From RPQJ01 sp035554635 (GTDB taxonomy: Bacteria > Pseudomonadota > Gammaproteobacteria > Steroidobacterales > Steroidobacteraceae): a stretch of 64,000 nt of DNA. Each line of letters starts with the position of its first letter. Positions within the stretch are counted from its first letter, which is position 1. The stretch is taken from NCBI GenBank assembly GCA_035554635.1, contig DATMIB010000004.1, forward strand, positions 46,236 through 110,235. The letters are read 5' to 3'. The position numbers and the translations under genes are program-made. Positions 7,523 to 16,322 of this stretch are shown one piece after another. The notes below the pieces were generated by a model. That model saw only the letters and a list, made by a program, of their open reading frames with translations, was not told the origin of the DNA and ran no database searches.

Positions 7523-8458
7523 TCAGGCGGCCTGCGCGCTGTCCGCGAGCACCGCCCTGAACTCGCTGGCTTCGCGCTGCATCCAGTGCCGGAACCGCGC
7601 GATCAGCGGTTCCAGCGCGCGTGTCCTGGGCACGATCAGATGGTAGTGCAGGTCCAGTTCCAGGACCTGCCGAAACGGCAGGACGAGCCGGCCTTGCGCC
7701 AGGTCGTTGACCGCGTACGCGAGCCGACCGAGCGCCACGCCCTGTCCGTCGCAGGCCGCCTGCAAGGCGAGGTGGCTGTCGTCGAAGAACAGCCCGCATT
7801 CGATTTCGGGCACGGTGCAGCCCGCGACCTGCAGCCATTCCGTCCAGGTGGGCGGACGTCCCGCACGACGCATCGACTCGTCGTGCAGCAACCGCACGCG
7901 GCCGAGGTCGGCCGGGCGACGCAGGTGGTGCTTGCGCACGAAGGCCGGCGAGGCCATCGGCGCGACGCTTTCGCGGAACAGTTCGTCGGTGACGACGCCC
8001 GAGCCGCTGCCCTGGCCGAACCGGATGCCGACGTCCACTTCGTCGGCCACGAAGTCGACGGGCGCGGTGCCCGTCACGAGCGTCACCCGCACCTCCGGCA
8101 TCGCTGCCATCAATGCCGGCAGGCGCGGCACGAGCCAGCGCGTGCCGAACGCCGGTGTGACGCCGATCGCGAGTTCACCGTCGCGGGCCTTGGGCCGCAG
8201 CGCCTGCACGCCGCGCGCGATGCGCTCGAACGCGTCGCTGAAATGGTCCGCCGCCGTCTGCCCGTCGCGCGTGAGCTCGAGCTTGCGACCGGTGCGCTGG
8301 AACAACGTGACGCCGAGGAACTGCTCGAGGCCGCGGATCTGGTGGCTGATGGCGGCGGGCGTGACGTGCAGCTCGCGCGCGGCCCTCGTAAAGCTCAGCG
8401 ACCGCGCTGCAGCCTCGAAGGCGCGCAACGACGTGAGCGGTGGAAGCGAAAGGGGCAT
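7523..8458 (-). CDS. LysR-family transcriptional regulator (GcvA-like branch)
   Basis: 311 residues. The N-terminal winged helix-turn-helix reads LTSLRAFEAAARSLSFTRAARELHVTPAAISHQI, preceded by MPLSLPP as in GcvA/AmpR-type regulators. The C-terminal periplasmic-binding-protein-like effector domain contains ELAIGVTPAFGTRWLVPRL and DVGIRFGQG. ATG 8458 has a GAGGAA ribosome site; an upstream in-frame start would add 20 residues before the conserved opening. It is divergent from otsB with 76 bases between the two starts, so it could control the trehalose genes, the methyltransferase-like gene behind it (44 bases downstream), or itself. Confidence 0.9.
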   Translation of the reverse strand: MPLSLPPLTSLRAFEAAARSLSFTRAARELHVTPAAISHQIRGLEQFLGVTLFQRTGRKLELTRDGQTAADHFSDAFERIARGVQALRPKARDGELAIGVTPAFGTRWLVPRLPALMAAMPEVRVTLVTGTAPVDFVADEVDVGIRFGQGSGSGVVTDELFRESVAPMASPAFVRKHHLRRPADLGRVRLLHDESMRRAGRPPTWTEWLQVAGCTVPEIECGLFFDDSHLALQAACDGQGVALGRLAYAVNDLAQGRLVLPFRQVLELDLHYHLIVPRTRALEPLIARFRHWMQREASEFRAVLADSAQAA

Positions 8459-8534
8459 CGATGAGTTCCTCTCATGGACGCGAGCAGAAAATCTAGTCTT
8501 CAGCGCGCTTCGGTACACCTAACCTGATGGGCCC

Positions 8535-9287
8535 GTGAGGATACACAAACTCCACGCGCGACTGAGCCCAGCGGACAGCTGCCTCTTTCTCGACGTCGAC
8601 GGAACGTTGATCGAGCTGGGCCCCACGCCACACGCCGTCGTCGTCGACGCCGCGGCGCTGCAATTCCTGCACTACGCACAGTCGGTGCTGCACGGTGCGC
8701 TCGCCCTGATCAGCGGTCGCTCGCTCGCACAGCTCGATGCGCTGTTCGGCCCGAATGCCTTTCCGGCCGCGGGGTTGCACGGCGTCGAGCGCCGCGATTC
8801 GCTCGGCAACCTGCACGTTCATCCCACCGAGCCGTTGCCGGCCGACCTGCTGCTGGAGCTCGGCGACATTGCGGGACGACACCCTGGCGTGCTGGTCGAG
8901 AACAAGGGCCTCGCGGTCGCCGTGCACTACCGCCAGGCGGCAAGCCTCCAGGACATGCTCGCTCGCGAAGTCGAGGTTCTGGCAAGACGACACGGCGGGG
9001 AGGACCTGCAAGTACAGCCGGGCTCCTACGTGCTGGAGCTCAAACCGTCGGGTATCACGAAGGCCCACGCCATCGAGGCCTTCATGCAGGAACCTCCCTT
9101 TGCCGGTCGCACGCCGGTGTTCGCGGGCGACGACCTGACCGACCTGCACGGGTTCGAGGCGGTGCAGAAACTCGGCGGCGTCTCGATCGCCGTGGGTCCG
9201 CGCGTGACCGCGATGCACGCAGTGGCGACACCCGCCGAGCTGCGAGAACTGCTGACGGAATTCCTCGGCCGTGGAGGGCCGACATGA
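8535..9287 (+). CDS. otsB: Trehalose-6-phosphate phosphatase
   Basis: 250 residues, a HAD-superfamily phosphatase. Motif I is FLDVDGTL (nucleophile and acid/base Asp pair), motif II LISGRS, and the Mg-binding motif IV is FAGDDLTD. It removes the phosphate from trehalose-6-phosphate made by OtsA in the cytoplasm. The start is GTG at 8535; the first ATG in frame would delete the fold. Its stop overlaps the start of the GH15 gene by four bases (ATGA), so otsB leads a three-gene coupled unit. Confidence 0.93.
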   Translation: MRIHKLHARLSPADSCLFLDVDGTLIELGPTPHAVVVDAAALQFLHYAQSVLHGALALISGRSLAQLDALFGPNAFPAAGLHGVERRDSLGNLHVHPTEPLPADLLLELGDIAGRHPGVLVENKGLAVAVHYRQAASLQDMLAREVEVLARRHGGEDLQVQPGSYVLELKPSGITKAHAIEAFMQEPPFAGRTPVFAGDDLTDLHGFEAVQKLGGVSIAVGPRVTAMHAVATPAELRELLTEFLGRGGPT

Positions 9288-11083
9288 CGCCACCGGGCGC
9301 GGACCTGGATCTCGGCGTCATCGGCAATTGCGAAGTCGCGGGGCTGGTGGACAGGCAGGGCCGGCTGGTGTGGGCGTGCCTGCCGCGGCTCGACGGCGAT
9401 CCCGCCTTCAACGCACTGCTGACGCCGCTCGGGGGCGACTCGCCGACGGGCGTGTTTGCCGTCGAACTGCAGGGGCAGACCGACGCCACACGCCACTACG
9501 TGCGCAACACCTGCGTGCTCGAGACCGTGCTGCGCAACGCGCAGGGCGACGTCGTGCGCGTCGTCGACTTCTGCCCGCGATTCCGGCGACGTGGCCGCAT
9601 CTTCCGGCCCATGATGTTCGTGCGGCTCGTCGAGCCACTGGCCGGACGGCCCGTCGTGCGCGTGCGCCTGCGGCCGTCCTCCGGCTACGGCGAAGGCGAA
9701 CCGCAGCGCCACGCCGGCACGCACAACATCTGCTTTTTCACGCCGCAGCTGCGCTACCGCGTGACGACCAACGCTTCGCGGACCGCGCTCGCCGAAGACG
9801 GCTGGTTCGTGCTCGACAGCCCGGCCGCCTTCGTCGTCGGCCCCGACGAGACGCTCGAGCAGACGCCGCTGCGGGTCGCGCGGGAGTTCCTCGACGCGAC
9901 CGTCGAGTACTGGCAGGAGTGGGTGCGCAGCCTCGCGATCCCGTGCGAATGGCAGGAAGCGGTGATCCGCTCGGCGATCACGCTCAAGCTCTGCACCTAC
10001 GAGGACACCGGCGCCGTGATCGCCGCGCTGACGACGTCGATTCCCGAGCACAGCGGCAGCGAGCGCAACTGGGACTACCGCTACTGCTGGCTGCGCGACA
10101 GCTATTTCACGATCCAGGCGATGAATCGTCTCGGCGCGACGCGGACGATGGAGGCGTACCTCAAGTACATCGACAACGTCTCGATCCGCACGCAGGGCGA
10201 GCCGCTGCAGCCGCTGTACGGCATCGCGGGCGAGACGCGCGTGACCGAGTGGGTCGCGCAGTGCCTGCCCGGCTACCGCGGCATGGGCCCCGTACGGGTC
10301 GGCAACCTCGCGTACCTGCAGCGGCAGAACGACGTGTATGGCGCCGTCGTGCTCGCCGCCGCACAGACCTTCTTCGACCAGCGCCTGAGCGCGCCGGGCG
10401 ACCTCGGCCTGTTCCAGCGTCTCGAGCGTCTCGGCGAGCGGGCCGCGGCGATCTACGCCGAGCCCGACGCCGGGCCCTGGGAATTCCGCGGGATGCAGCG
10501 CACGCACACGTTTTCCGCGGCGATGTGCTGGGCCGGTTGCGACCGGCTGTTCCGCATCGCCCGCGCGCTCGGTCTCGACGACCGCGCCGCGGCCTGGGGC
10601 GAGCGCGCCAACCAGATGCGCGAGCACATCCTGGCGTCCGCGTGGAACCCGCGCATACAGGCCTTCGCGGGCAGCTTCGGCGGCGACGAGCTCGACGCGA
10701 CGGCACTGCTGCTGCCCGAGCTGGGTTTCGTCAACGGCACCGACCCGCGGTTCGCGAGCACGCTCGCGGCCATCGATCGCGAGCTCAAGCGTGGCGACTG
10801 GCTCTACCGGTATCGCCATCCCGACGATTTCGGCACGCCCGTCACGGCGTTCACGATCTGCGCGTTCTGGTACATCAACGCGCTCGCCGCGGCGGGTCGC
10901 CGCGAGGAGGCCCGCGAACACTTCCAGCGACTGCTCGACCATCGCACGCCGCTCGGCTTGCTGTCGGAGGACATCGAGCCCGTGACCGGCGAACTCTGGG
11001 GCAATTTCCCGCAGACCTACAGCATGGTCGGCATCATCAACTGCGCCGTGCGCCTGAGCCGGCCCTGGGAGGACATGCTGTGA
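9284..11083 (+). CDS. Glycoside hydrolase family 15 protein (glucoamylase/trehalase type)
   Basis: 599 residues. The N-terminal beta-sandwich begins GVIGNCEVAGLVDRQGRLVWACLPR, typical of bacterial GH15. The (alpha/alpha)6 barrel shows NWDYRYCWLRDSYFT, YGIAGETRVTEW and PVRVGNLAYLQRQNDVYG, and ends with LLSEDIEPVTGELWGNFPQTYSMVG, which holds the family's C-terminal acidic residues. The usual DxYGE sequence reads DVYGA here, a small departure from most relatives. Family members act on alpha-glucosides including trehalose. Position between otsB and otsA, overlapping both, suggests a link with trehalose turnover or with a glucan precursor. Confidence 0.9.
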   Translation: MTPPGADLDLGVIGNCEVAGLVDRQGRLVWACLPRLDGDPAFNALLTPLGGDSPTGVFAVELQGQTDATRHYVRNTCVLETVLRNAQGDVVRVVDFCPRFRRRGRIFRPMMFVRLVEPLAGRPVVRVRLRPSSGYGEGEPQRHAGTHNICFFTPQLRYRVTTNASRTALAEDGWFVLDSPAAFVVGPDETLEQTPLRVAREFLDATVEYWQEWVRSLAIPCEWQEAVIRSAITLKLCTYEDTGAVIAALTTSIPEHSGSERNWDYRYCWLRDSYFTIQAMNRLGATRTMEAYLKYIDNVSIRTQGEPLQPLYGIAGETRVTEWVAQCLPGYRGMGPVRVGNLAYLQRQNDVYGAVVLAAAQTFFDQRLSAPGDLGLFQRLERLGERAAAIYAEPDAGPWEFRGMQRTHTFSAAMCWAGCDRLFRIARALGLDDRAAAWGERANQMREHILASAWNPRIQAFAGSFGGDELDATALLLPELGFVNGTDPRFASTLAAIDRELKRGDWLYRYRHPDDFGTPVTAFTICAFWYINALAAAGRREEAREHFQRLLDHRTPLGLLSEDIEPVTGELWGNFPQTYSMVGIINCAVRLSRPWEDML

Positions 11084-12507
11084 GCCGCCTCGTCGCGGTC
11101 TCCAACCGGCTCACGGTGCCCAAGCGCGTCGTGCCGCCGGGCGGGCTGGCGCTCGGCGTGCACGCGGCGATGCGCTCGCGCGGTGGCTTCTGGTTCGGCT
11201 GGAACGGCGAGATCAGCGAACACGAGCCGGACGAGGCGCACATCGTCACGCGCGACGCCATCGCCTACGGCACGATCGAGCTGACGCGCGAGGACTACGA
11301 CCTCTATTACCTGGGTTTCTGCAACTCGGCGATCTGGCCGCTGTTCCACTACTTCCTCGACGCGATGCGGTACCAGGACGAGCAGTACGAGGCGTACCAG
11401 CGCGTCAACCGCAAGTTCGCGCAGTTGCTGCAGCCGCACCTCGCGGCCGACGACCTGATCTGGGTGCACGACTACCACCTGATCCCGCTCGCCTTCGCAC
11501 TGCGTGAACTCGGCGCACGGCAGCCGATCGGCTTTTTCCTGCACATCCCGTTCCCGCACGTCGAGGCGCTGCGCGCGCTGCCGGTCTACGGCGAGCTCAT
11601 GCGCTGGCTGATCGAATTCGACCTCGTCGCGTTCCAGACCACGCGCGACCTCGACTGCTTCCGCTCCGCGGTCGTCGACCTGTGGGGCGCGGACGCGCTC
11701 GACCCGTCGGGCGACGTCGTCGCCTGCGGCCGGCGCACGGCGCTGGCGCACATCCCGATCGGCATCGACGTCGACGCCGTGCAGGCGGCCGCGCAGAAGG
11801 CGCAGTCGACGGCCACGGTGCAGCGCATGCTCGGGGGCCTGCTCGGCCGTCGCAGCGTGATCGGCGTCGACCGGCTCGACTACAGCAAGGGCCTCGTCGA
11901 CCGCTTCCACGCCTACGACCGCTTCCTCGAGATGTTTCCCGAGAACCAGGGACGCGTGACGTTCCTGCAGATCGCGCCGCTGAGCCGCGGCGACGTCCGC
12001 GAATACGCGAACATCCGGCGCTCGCTCGAGCAGGCCGCGGGCCGTACGAACGGCCGCTACGCCGACACCGACTGGACGCCGATCCGCTACCTCAACCGCA
12101 ACTACCCGCACCAGGCCGTGGTCGGCTTCATGCGCGCGTCGCAGGTCGGGCTCGTGACACCGTTGCGTGACGGCATGAACCTCGTGGCGAAGGAGTTCGT
12201 CGCCGCACAGGACCCGGACGACCCCGGCGTGCTGGTGCTGTCGACGCTGGCCGGCGCGGCGAGCGAGCTCACGGGCGCGCTGCTGGTCAACCCGAAGGAC
12301 ACCGGCGGCGTCGCCCGCGCGATCCAGCACGCGCTGCAGATGCGGCTGCCCGAGCGACGCGAGCGTCACCAGCAGATGCTCGAGGTCATGCGTCGCAATG
12401 ACATCACCGCGTGGCACACGCGCTTTGTCGAAAAGCTGCAGGCCACGCGCACGCCCGCCGCAGTGCCCGTGCCCGTCGTCGAGAGCCGCGCCGTCGTAAG
12501 CACTTGA
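11080..12507 (+). CDS. otsA: Trehalose-6-phosphate synthase
   Basis: 475 residues, a GT20 retaining glycosyltransferase that joins UDP-glucose (or another NDP-glucose) to glucose-6-phosphate. Signatures: VSNRLTVP and GGLALGV at the start, WVHDYHLIPLA, FFLHIPFP, FQTTRDLDCF, VIGVDRLDYSKGL, and the nucleotide-sugar site TPLRDGMNLVAKEFVAAQ. GTG 11080 overlaps the GH15 stop (GTGA), so translation is coupled. The C-terminus ends in a short Pro/Val/Arg-rich tail beyond the fold. With otsB it forms the OtsAB osmolyte and stress pathway. Confidence 0.95.
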   Translation: MSRLVAVSNRLTVPKRVVPPGGLALGVHAAMRSRGGFWFGWNGEISEHEPDEAHIVTRDAIAYGTIELTREDYDLYYLGFCNSAIWPLFHYFLDAMRYQDEQYEAYQRVNRKFAQLLQPHLAADDLIWVHDYHLIPLAFALRELGARQPIGFFLHIPFPHVEALRALPVYGELMRWLIEFDLVAFQTTRDLDCFRSAVVDLWGADALDPSGDVVACGRRTALAHIPIGIDVDAVQAAAQKAQSTATVQRMLGGLLGRRSVIGVDRLDYSKGLVDRFHAYDRFLEMFPENQGRVTFLQIAPLSRGDVREYANIRRSLEQAAGRTNGRYADTDWTPIRYLNRNYPHQAVVGFMRASQVGLVTPLRDGMNLVAKEFVAAQDPDDPGVLVLSTLAGAASELTGALLVNPKDTGGVARAIQHALQMRLPERRERHQQMLEVMRRNDITAWHTRFVEKLQATRTPAAVPVPVVESRAVVST

Positions 12508-12542
12508 CGATGTCGCCCGCTGCCGCAGCCGCGTGACGGGCG

Positions 12543-12548
12543 TATAGT
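12543..12548 (+). promoter_or_regulatory. Possible -10 box (TATAGT) before the ThDP enzyme gene
   Basis: TATAGT lies 42 bases before the ATG of the ThDP enzyme gene in the 83-base gap after otsA. It is close to the sigma-70 consensus and stands out in GC-rich surroundings. No good -35 box is present at 16-18 bases upstream. It suggests that the ThDP gene begins a new transcript. Confidence 0.3.
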
Positions 12549-12590
12549 CGGCCGGATAACGCACAAGGCGGTCCATCGGGGGAGACGGGC

Positions 12591-14342
12591 ATGACCGAGA
12601 TCAGCGGCGGGGAAGTGCTGGCGCGCATCCTGCAGGCCGAAGGCGTCGAGAAGGTCTTCGGCATCATCGACGGCACGTACTTCGGCTTCTATTCCAGCCT
12701 GCACCGGCTCGGCATCGAGATCGTCACCCCGCGTCACGAAACCAGCGCCGCGCACATGGCGGGGGCCTATGCCCGGCTCACCGGCAAGCTCGGCGTGTGC
12801 ATGGCGAGCAACGGTCCCGGTGTCGCCAACCTGCTCCCGGGCCTCGTCGTCGAGAATGCCGAGGGCAATCGCGTGCTCGCGGTGACGAGCTGTCGGCGGC
12901 CGCAGATCGTCTATCCCGATCGCGGTGGCACCTACCAGGCGTTCGACCAGGTCGGTGCGATCCGCCACTTCGCCAAGTGGAGCCAGCCCGTCGTCGCCTT
13001 CGAGCGCGTCGCGGAACTCGCACGCACGGCGCTGCGCCACTGCCACGAAGGCCGCCCCGGCGTCGTGCATCTCGACGTTCCCGAGACGATCATGAACGGC
13101 AAGGTCAAGGCGGCCGTGCCCACCTGGCAGCCACAGCAGTCGCGTCGCACACGGCCGCTCGTGCCGGCGGCGGAAGACGTCGCCGCGGCGGCCGAGCTGC
13201 TCGCGAGCGCCGAGCAGCCGATCATCCATGCGGGCAGCGGCGTAATCCACGCACAGGCGTTCGACGAACTGCGGCGCGTGGCGGAACTGCTGTGCGCGCC
13301 CGTGACGACGAGCTGGGCCGCGCGCGGCGTGCTGTCCGAGACGCACGAACTCGCGATGCCGATGCCGCTGATCAAGCTCAACAACACCGTTCGCAACGAC
13401 GCCGACGCCGTGCTCGTGGTCGGCTCGCGTCTCGGCGAGACCGACTGGTGGGGCAAGGCGCCGTACTGGCGACACCCGTCCGAGCAGAAGATGGTGCAGG
13501 TCGACATCGACGCGCAGATCCTCGGCGCCAACAAGCCGGCCACGGTCGCCGTGCAGGCTGACGCGAAGCTGTTCCTCGCGGCGCTTGGCGTCGAGCTCGA
13601 ACGACTCCGCGGCCGCATGAACCACGACGCGCGCCGGCGCCAGCTCGCGCGCTACCGCGAGACGATCCGCGCCGAGCGCGCGAAGCTCGACGAAAAGCTG
13701 GGCGACCTCGCGGTGCCGATGAACCCGGCGCACGTGGCACACGTGTGCCAGCAGGTTTTCCCCGAAGAGGCGGTACTCGTGGCCGACGGCGGCAACGCGG
13801 CCGTGTGGACCATGATGTTCCACGAGATGCGCGTGCCGAACTCGCTGCTGTCGACGTTCAAGTTCGGCATGCTCGGCGCCGGTGTCGCGCAGGCGCTCGG
13901 TGCGGCGGTGGCGCGGCCCGGCACGCCGGTCTGCTGCATCATCGGCGACGGCGCCATGGGCTTTCACCCGCAGGAAGTCGAGACGGCCGTGCGCAACGGC
14001 CTGCGTGTCGTCTATGTCGTCGTCTGCGACCGCCAGTGGGGCATGGTGAAGATGAACCAGCAGTTCGCGCTGAAGCCGATCAAGACGCTCGTGCAGAAGT
14101 CGCTCGGCCCCGGCGAGACCATCAAGGCCGACCTGGGCGAGATCCGCTTCGACAAGCTGGCCGAGGCGATGGGTGCGCACGGCGAACGCGTGGCCGACCC
14201 GCGCGAGCTGCGGCCCGCACTCGAGCGCGCGCTCGCGAGCGGCAAGCCGGCCGTCGTGCACGTCGACGTCGATCCGGTCAAGCACATGTGGGCGCCGGGG
14301 CTGATGCACTTCAAGGACATGCACCAGGAGCCCAGGGGCTGA
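12591..14342 (+). CDS. Thiamine diphosphate-dependent enzyme, acetolactate-synthase-like
   Basis: 583 residues with the three-domain layout of the ALS/pyruvate oxidase family. The PYR domain carries the cofactor-activating Glu50 in TPRHETSAAHMA and the SNGPGVAN loop. The middle Rossmann-like domain spans about 190-340, and the PP domain has GDGAMGF at 452. The second metal-binding segment, usually N-N in relatives, reads VVVCDRQWGM, so Asp480 replaces the usual Asn. The substrate is unknown; family members decarboxylate or ligate 2-keto acids. No small regulatory subunit gene is next to it, which argues against biosynthetic acetolactate synthase. It is followed after 43 bases by an SBF transporter gene, a possible functional pairing. 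Confidence 0.88.
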   Translation: MTEISGGEVLARILQAEGVEKVFGIIDGTYFGFYSSLHRLGIEIVTPRHETSAAHMAGAYARLTGKLGVCMASNGPGVANLLPGLVVENAEGNRVLAVTSCRRPQIVYPDRGGTYQAFDQVGAIRHFAKWSQPVVAFERVAELARTALRHCHEGRPGVVHLDVPETIMNGKVKAAVPTWQPQQSRRTRPLVPAAEDVAAAAELLASAEQPIIHAGSGVIHAQAFDELRRVAELLCAPVTTSWAARGVLSETHELAMPMPLIKLNNTVRNDADAVLVVGSRLGETDWWGKAPYWRHPSEQKMVQVDIDAQILGANKPATVAVQADAKLFLAALGVELERLRGRMNHDARRRQLARYRETIRAERAKLDEKLGDLAVPMNPAHVAHVCQQVFPEEAVLVADGGNAAVWTMMFHEMRVPNSLLSTFKFGMLGAGVAQALGAAVARPGTPVCCIIGDGAMGFHPQEVETAVRNGLRVVYVVVCDRQWGMVKMNQQFALKPIKTLVQKSLGPGETIKADLGEIRFDKLAEAMGAHGERVADPRELRPALERALASGKPAVVHVDVDPVKHMWAPGLMHFKDMHQEPRG

Positions 14343-14385
14343 CCGGCCGACCGCCACCGCCCGCACATCCCGCACAGGTGCCCGC

Positions 14386-15315
14386 ATGAACGAGCTCGAC
14401 GCCGTCCGGCTCAACTTCACGCCGGAATCGCTCGTCGTCCTCGACCTGATCCTCGCGTTCGTGCTGTTCGGCGTCGCGCTGGACATGCGCGTGCAGGACT
14501 TCCGGGGAATTCTGGTCGCACCGCGCGGCACGCTGATCGGCCTGTTCGCACACTCGGTGCTGCTGCCGGCCGTGGCCTGGGCCCTGACGATGGTGCTGCA
14601 GCCGAGCCCGAGCATCGCGCTCGGCATGATCCTGGTCGCGTCGTGCCCGAGCGGCAACATCTCCAACTTCCTCGTCAACCATGCGCACGGCAACACGGCG
14701 CTGTCGGTCACGATCGCGGCCTTCTCGATGCTCGGCGCGATCGTGTTCACGCCGTTCAACCTCTCGTTCTGGGGCGAGCTCAACCCGGCGACGCGACCGA
14801 TCCTGCACGCGGTCACGCTGAGTCCGGGAGAGGTTTTTGGCACGATCGTCGTGCTGCTGGGCATCCCGACCGTGCTCGGCATGTGGGTCGCGCATCGCTG
14901 GCCGCGTTTTGCCGAACGCGCGCGCAAGCCGTTCCGCCGGCTGTCGCTCGCGTTCTTCGCGCTGTTCGTGGTCGGCGCGCTGGTCGCCAACTGGGATTTC
15001 TTCCTGCAGTACGTCGGGCGCGTCGTCCTGTTCGTTTTCCTCCTCAACGCGTTCGCGTTGCTGACGGGCTACTTCACGGCCCGCGTGGCGCGGCTCGCCG
15101 AGCCGGACCGGCGCGCGGTCGCGTTCGAGGTCGGCATCCAGAATTCGGGCTTCGGGCTCGTGCTCGTGTTCAATTTCTTCGGCGGGCTCGGCGGCATGGC
15201 CATCGTCGCGGCCTGGTGGGGCATCTGGCACATCCTGGTGGGCACGACGCTGGCGTCGATCTGGCGGCGCTTCCCGCCCGCCGCCGCACCGGCCGCGGCC
15301 GAGGCGACGGCGTGA
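14386..15315 (+). CDS. Bile acid:sodium symporter (SBF/BASS) family transporter
   Basis: 309 residues with about nine or ten hydrophobic helices. Signatures of the family: GVALDMRVQDF in the first part, LVASCPSGNISNFLVNHAHGN in the discontinuous helix region, and FEVGIQNSGFGLVLV in the second crossover helix. Bacterial relatives carry organic anions such as bile acids, pantoate or keto acids together with sodium. Its place behind a ThDP enzyme and before two NAD(P)-dependent oxidoreductases suggests transport of the substrate or product of this small pathway. The GTG start of the next gene overlaps its stop. Confidence 0.9.
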   Translation: MNELDAVRLNFTPESLVVLDLILAFVLFGVALDMRVQDFRGILVAPRGTLIGLFAHSVLLPAVAWALTMVLQPSPSIALGMILVASCPSGNISNFLVNHAHGNTALSVTIAAFSMLGAIVFTPFNLSFWGELNPATRPILHAVTLSPGEVFGTIVVLLGIPTVLGMWVAHRWPRFAERARKPFRRLSLAFFALFVVGALVANWDFFLQYVGRVVLFVFLLNAFALLTGYFTARVARLAEPDRRAVAFEVGIQNSGFGLVLVFNFFGGLGGMAIVAAWWGIWHILVGTTLASIWRRFPPAAAPAAAEATA

Positions 15316-16322
15316 GCGGTCGTCGCATCCTCGTCACCGGTGCGGCCGGTTACCTCGGCAGCACGCTCGTCGCTGCGCTCGCGCCACGGCTGGCGGCCGG
15401 TGAGCTCGACCGTGTCGTCGCGAGCGACGTGCGCGACGTGCCGCAGGCGCAGCGACTGCCCGGCGTCGCCTACGTCGCTCACGACGTGCGCGAGCCGGGG
15501 CTCGCGGCCGCTCTCGAGGCGCACGCGATCGACACCGTGGTGCACTTGGCCGCGATCGTGACGCCGGGGGCCCGCTCGAACCGCGAACTCGAATACGCGG
15601 TCGACGTGCTCGGCACGCGCAACGTGCTCGACGCGTGCGTCGCGAGCGGCGTGCGGCAACTCGTCGTGACCTCGAGCGGCGCTGCCTACGGCTATCACGC
15701 CGACAACCCGGCCTGCCTCACCGAGGACGACCCGATCCGGGGCAACGACGCGTTTGCCTACTCGCACCACAAGCGACTGGTCGAGGAGATGCTCGCCGGC
15801 TATCGCGAGGCGCACCCGCGGTTGCGTCAGGTGGTGCTGCGCGTCGGCACGATCCTCGGCGAAACCACGCGCAACCAGATCACGGCGCTCTTCGACCGGC
15901 CACGGCTGATCGCGATCCGCGGGGCGCGCAGCCCGTTCGTGTTCGTGTGGGATCGCGACGTCGTCGGCGCGATCGAGCACGCGATCCGCACCGATGCTTC
16001 GGGCATCTACAACGTCGCGGGCGACGGCGCGCTGGAGATCGAGCAGATCGCGGCGCGGCTCGGCAAGCGCTGCCTTTACCTGCCCGCCGGCCTGTTGCGC
16101 GCCGCGCTGGCGTTGCTGCGGCCGCTGGGCCTGTCGCGGTACGGACCGGAGCAGGTCGACTTCCTGCGTTATCGCCCGGTGCTGTCGAACGAACGGCTCA
16201 AGACCGGGCTGGGGTACGTGCCGCAGATGACGTCCGCGCAGGTGTTCGAGTTCTATTGCCGGACCCACGGATTCGGGCCGGCGGCTCAAGGCGCGGGCGC
16301 ATCGGCAAGGTCGCCGCACTGA
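15312..16322 (+). CDS. NAD-dependent epimerase/dehydratase family protein (extended SDR)
   Basis: 336 residues. The nucleotide-binding motif is GAAGYLGS (GxxGxxG) at the N-terminus, followed by VVHLAAIVTPGA, TSSGAAYGYH and the catalytic YSHHK (YxxxK). This is the layout of extended short-chain dehydrogenases acting on nucleotide sugars, hydroxysteroids or similar substrates. The GTG start at 15312 overlaps the transporter stop (GTGA), and its own stop shares one base with the next start (TGATG). So three genes in this block are tightly coupled. The substrate is not identifiable. Confidence 0.88.
   Translation: MSGRRILVTGAAGYLGSTLVAALAPRLAAGELDRVVASDVRDVPQAQRLPGVAYVAHDVREPGLAAALEAHAIDTVVHLAAIVTPGARSNRELEYAVDVLGTRNVLDACVASGVRQLVVTSSGAAYGYHADNPACLTEDDPIRGNDAFAYSHHKRLVEEMLAGYREAHPRLRQVVLRVGTILGETTRNQITALFDRPRLIAIRGARSPFVFVWDRDVVGAIEHAIRTDASGIYNVAGDGALEIEQIAARLGKRCLYLPAGLLRAALALLRPLGLSRYGPEQVDFLRYRPVLSNERLKTGLGYVPQMTSAQVFEFYCRTHGFGPAAQGAGASARSPH

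Noticed and set aside
5805..7646. Plus-strand open frame opposite the sulfotransferase-like and methyltransferase-like genes
   Set aside because: The minus-strand genes have clear motifs and ribosome sites; the plus reading has none.
12366..15047. Long minus-strand open frame opposite the ThDP and transporter genes
   Set aside because: Shadow of well-supported genes; composition is Arg/His/Ala-rich and no ribosome site fits.
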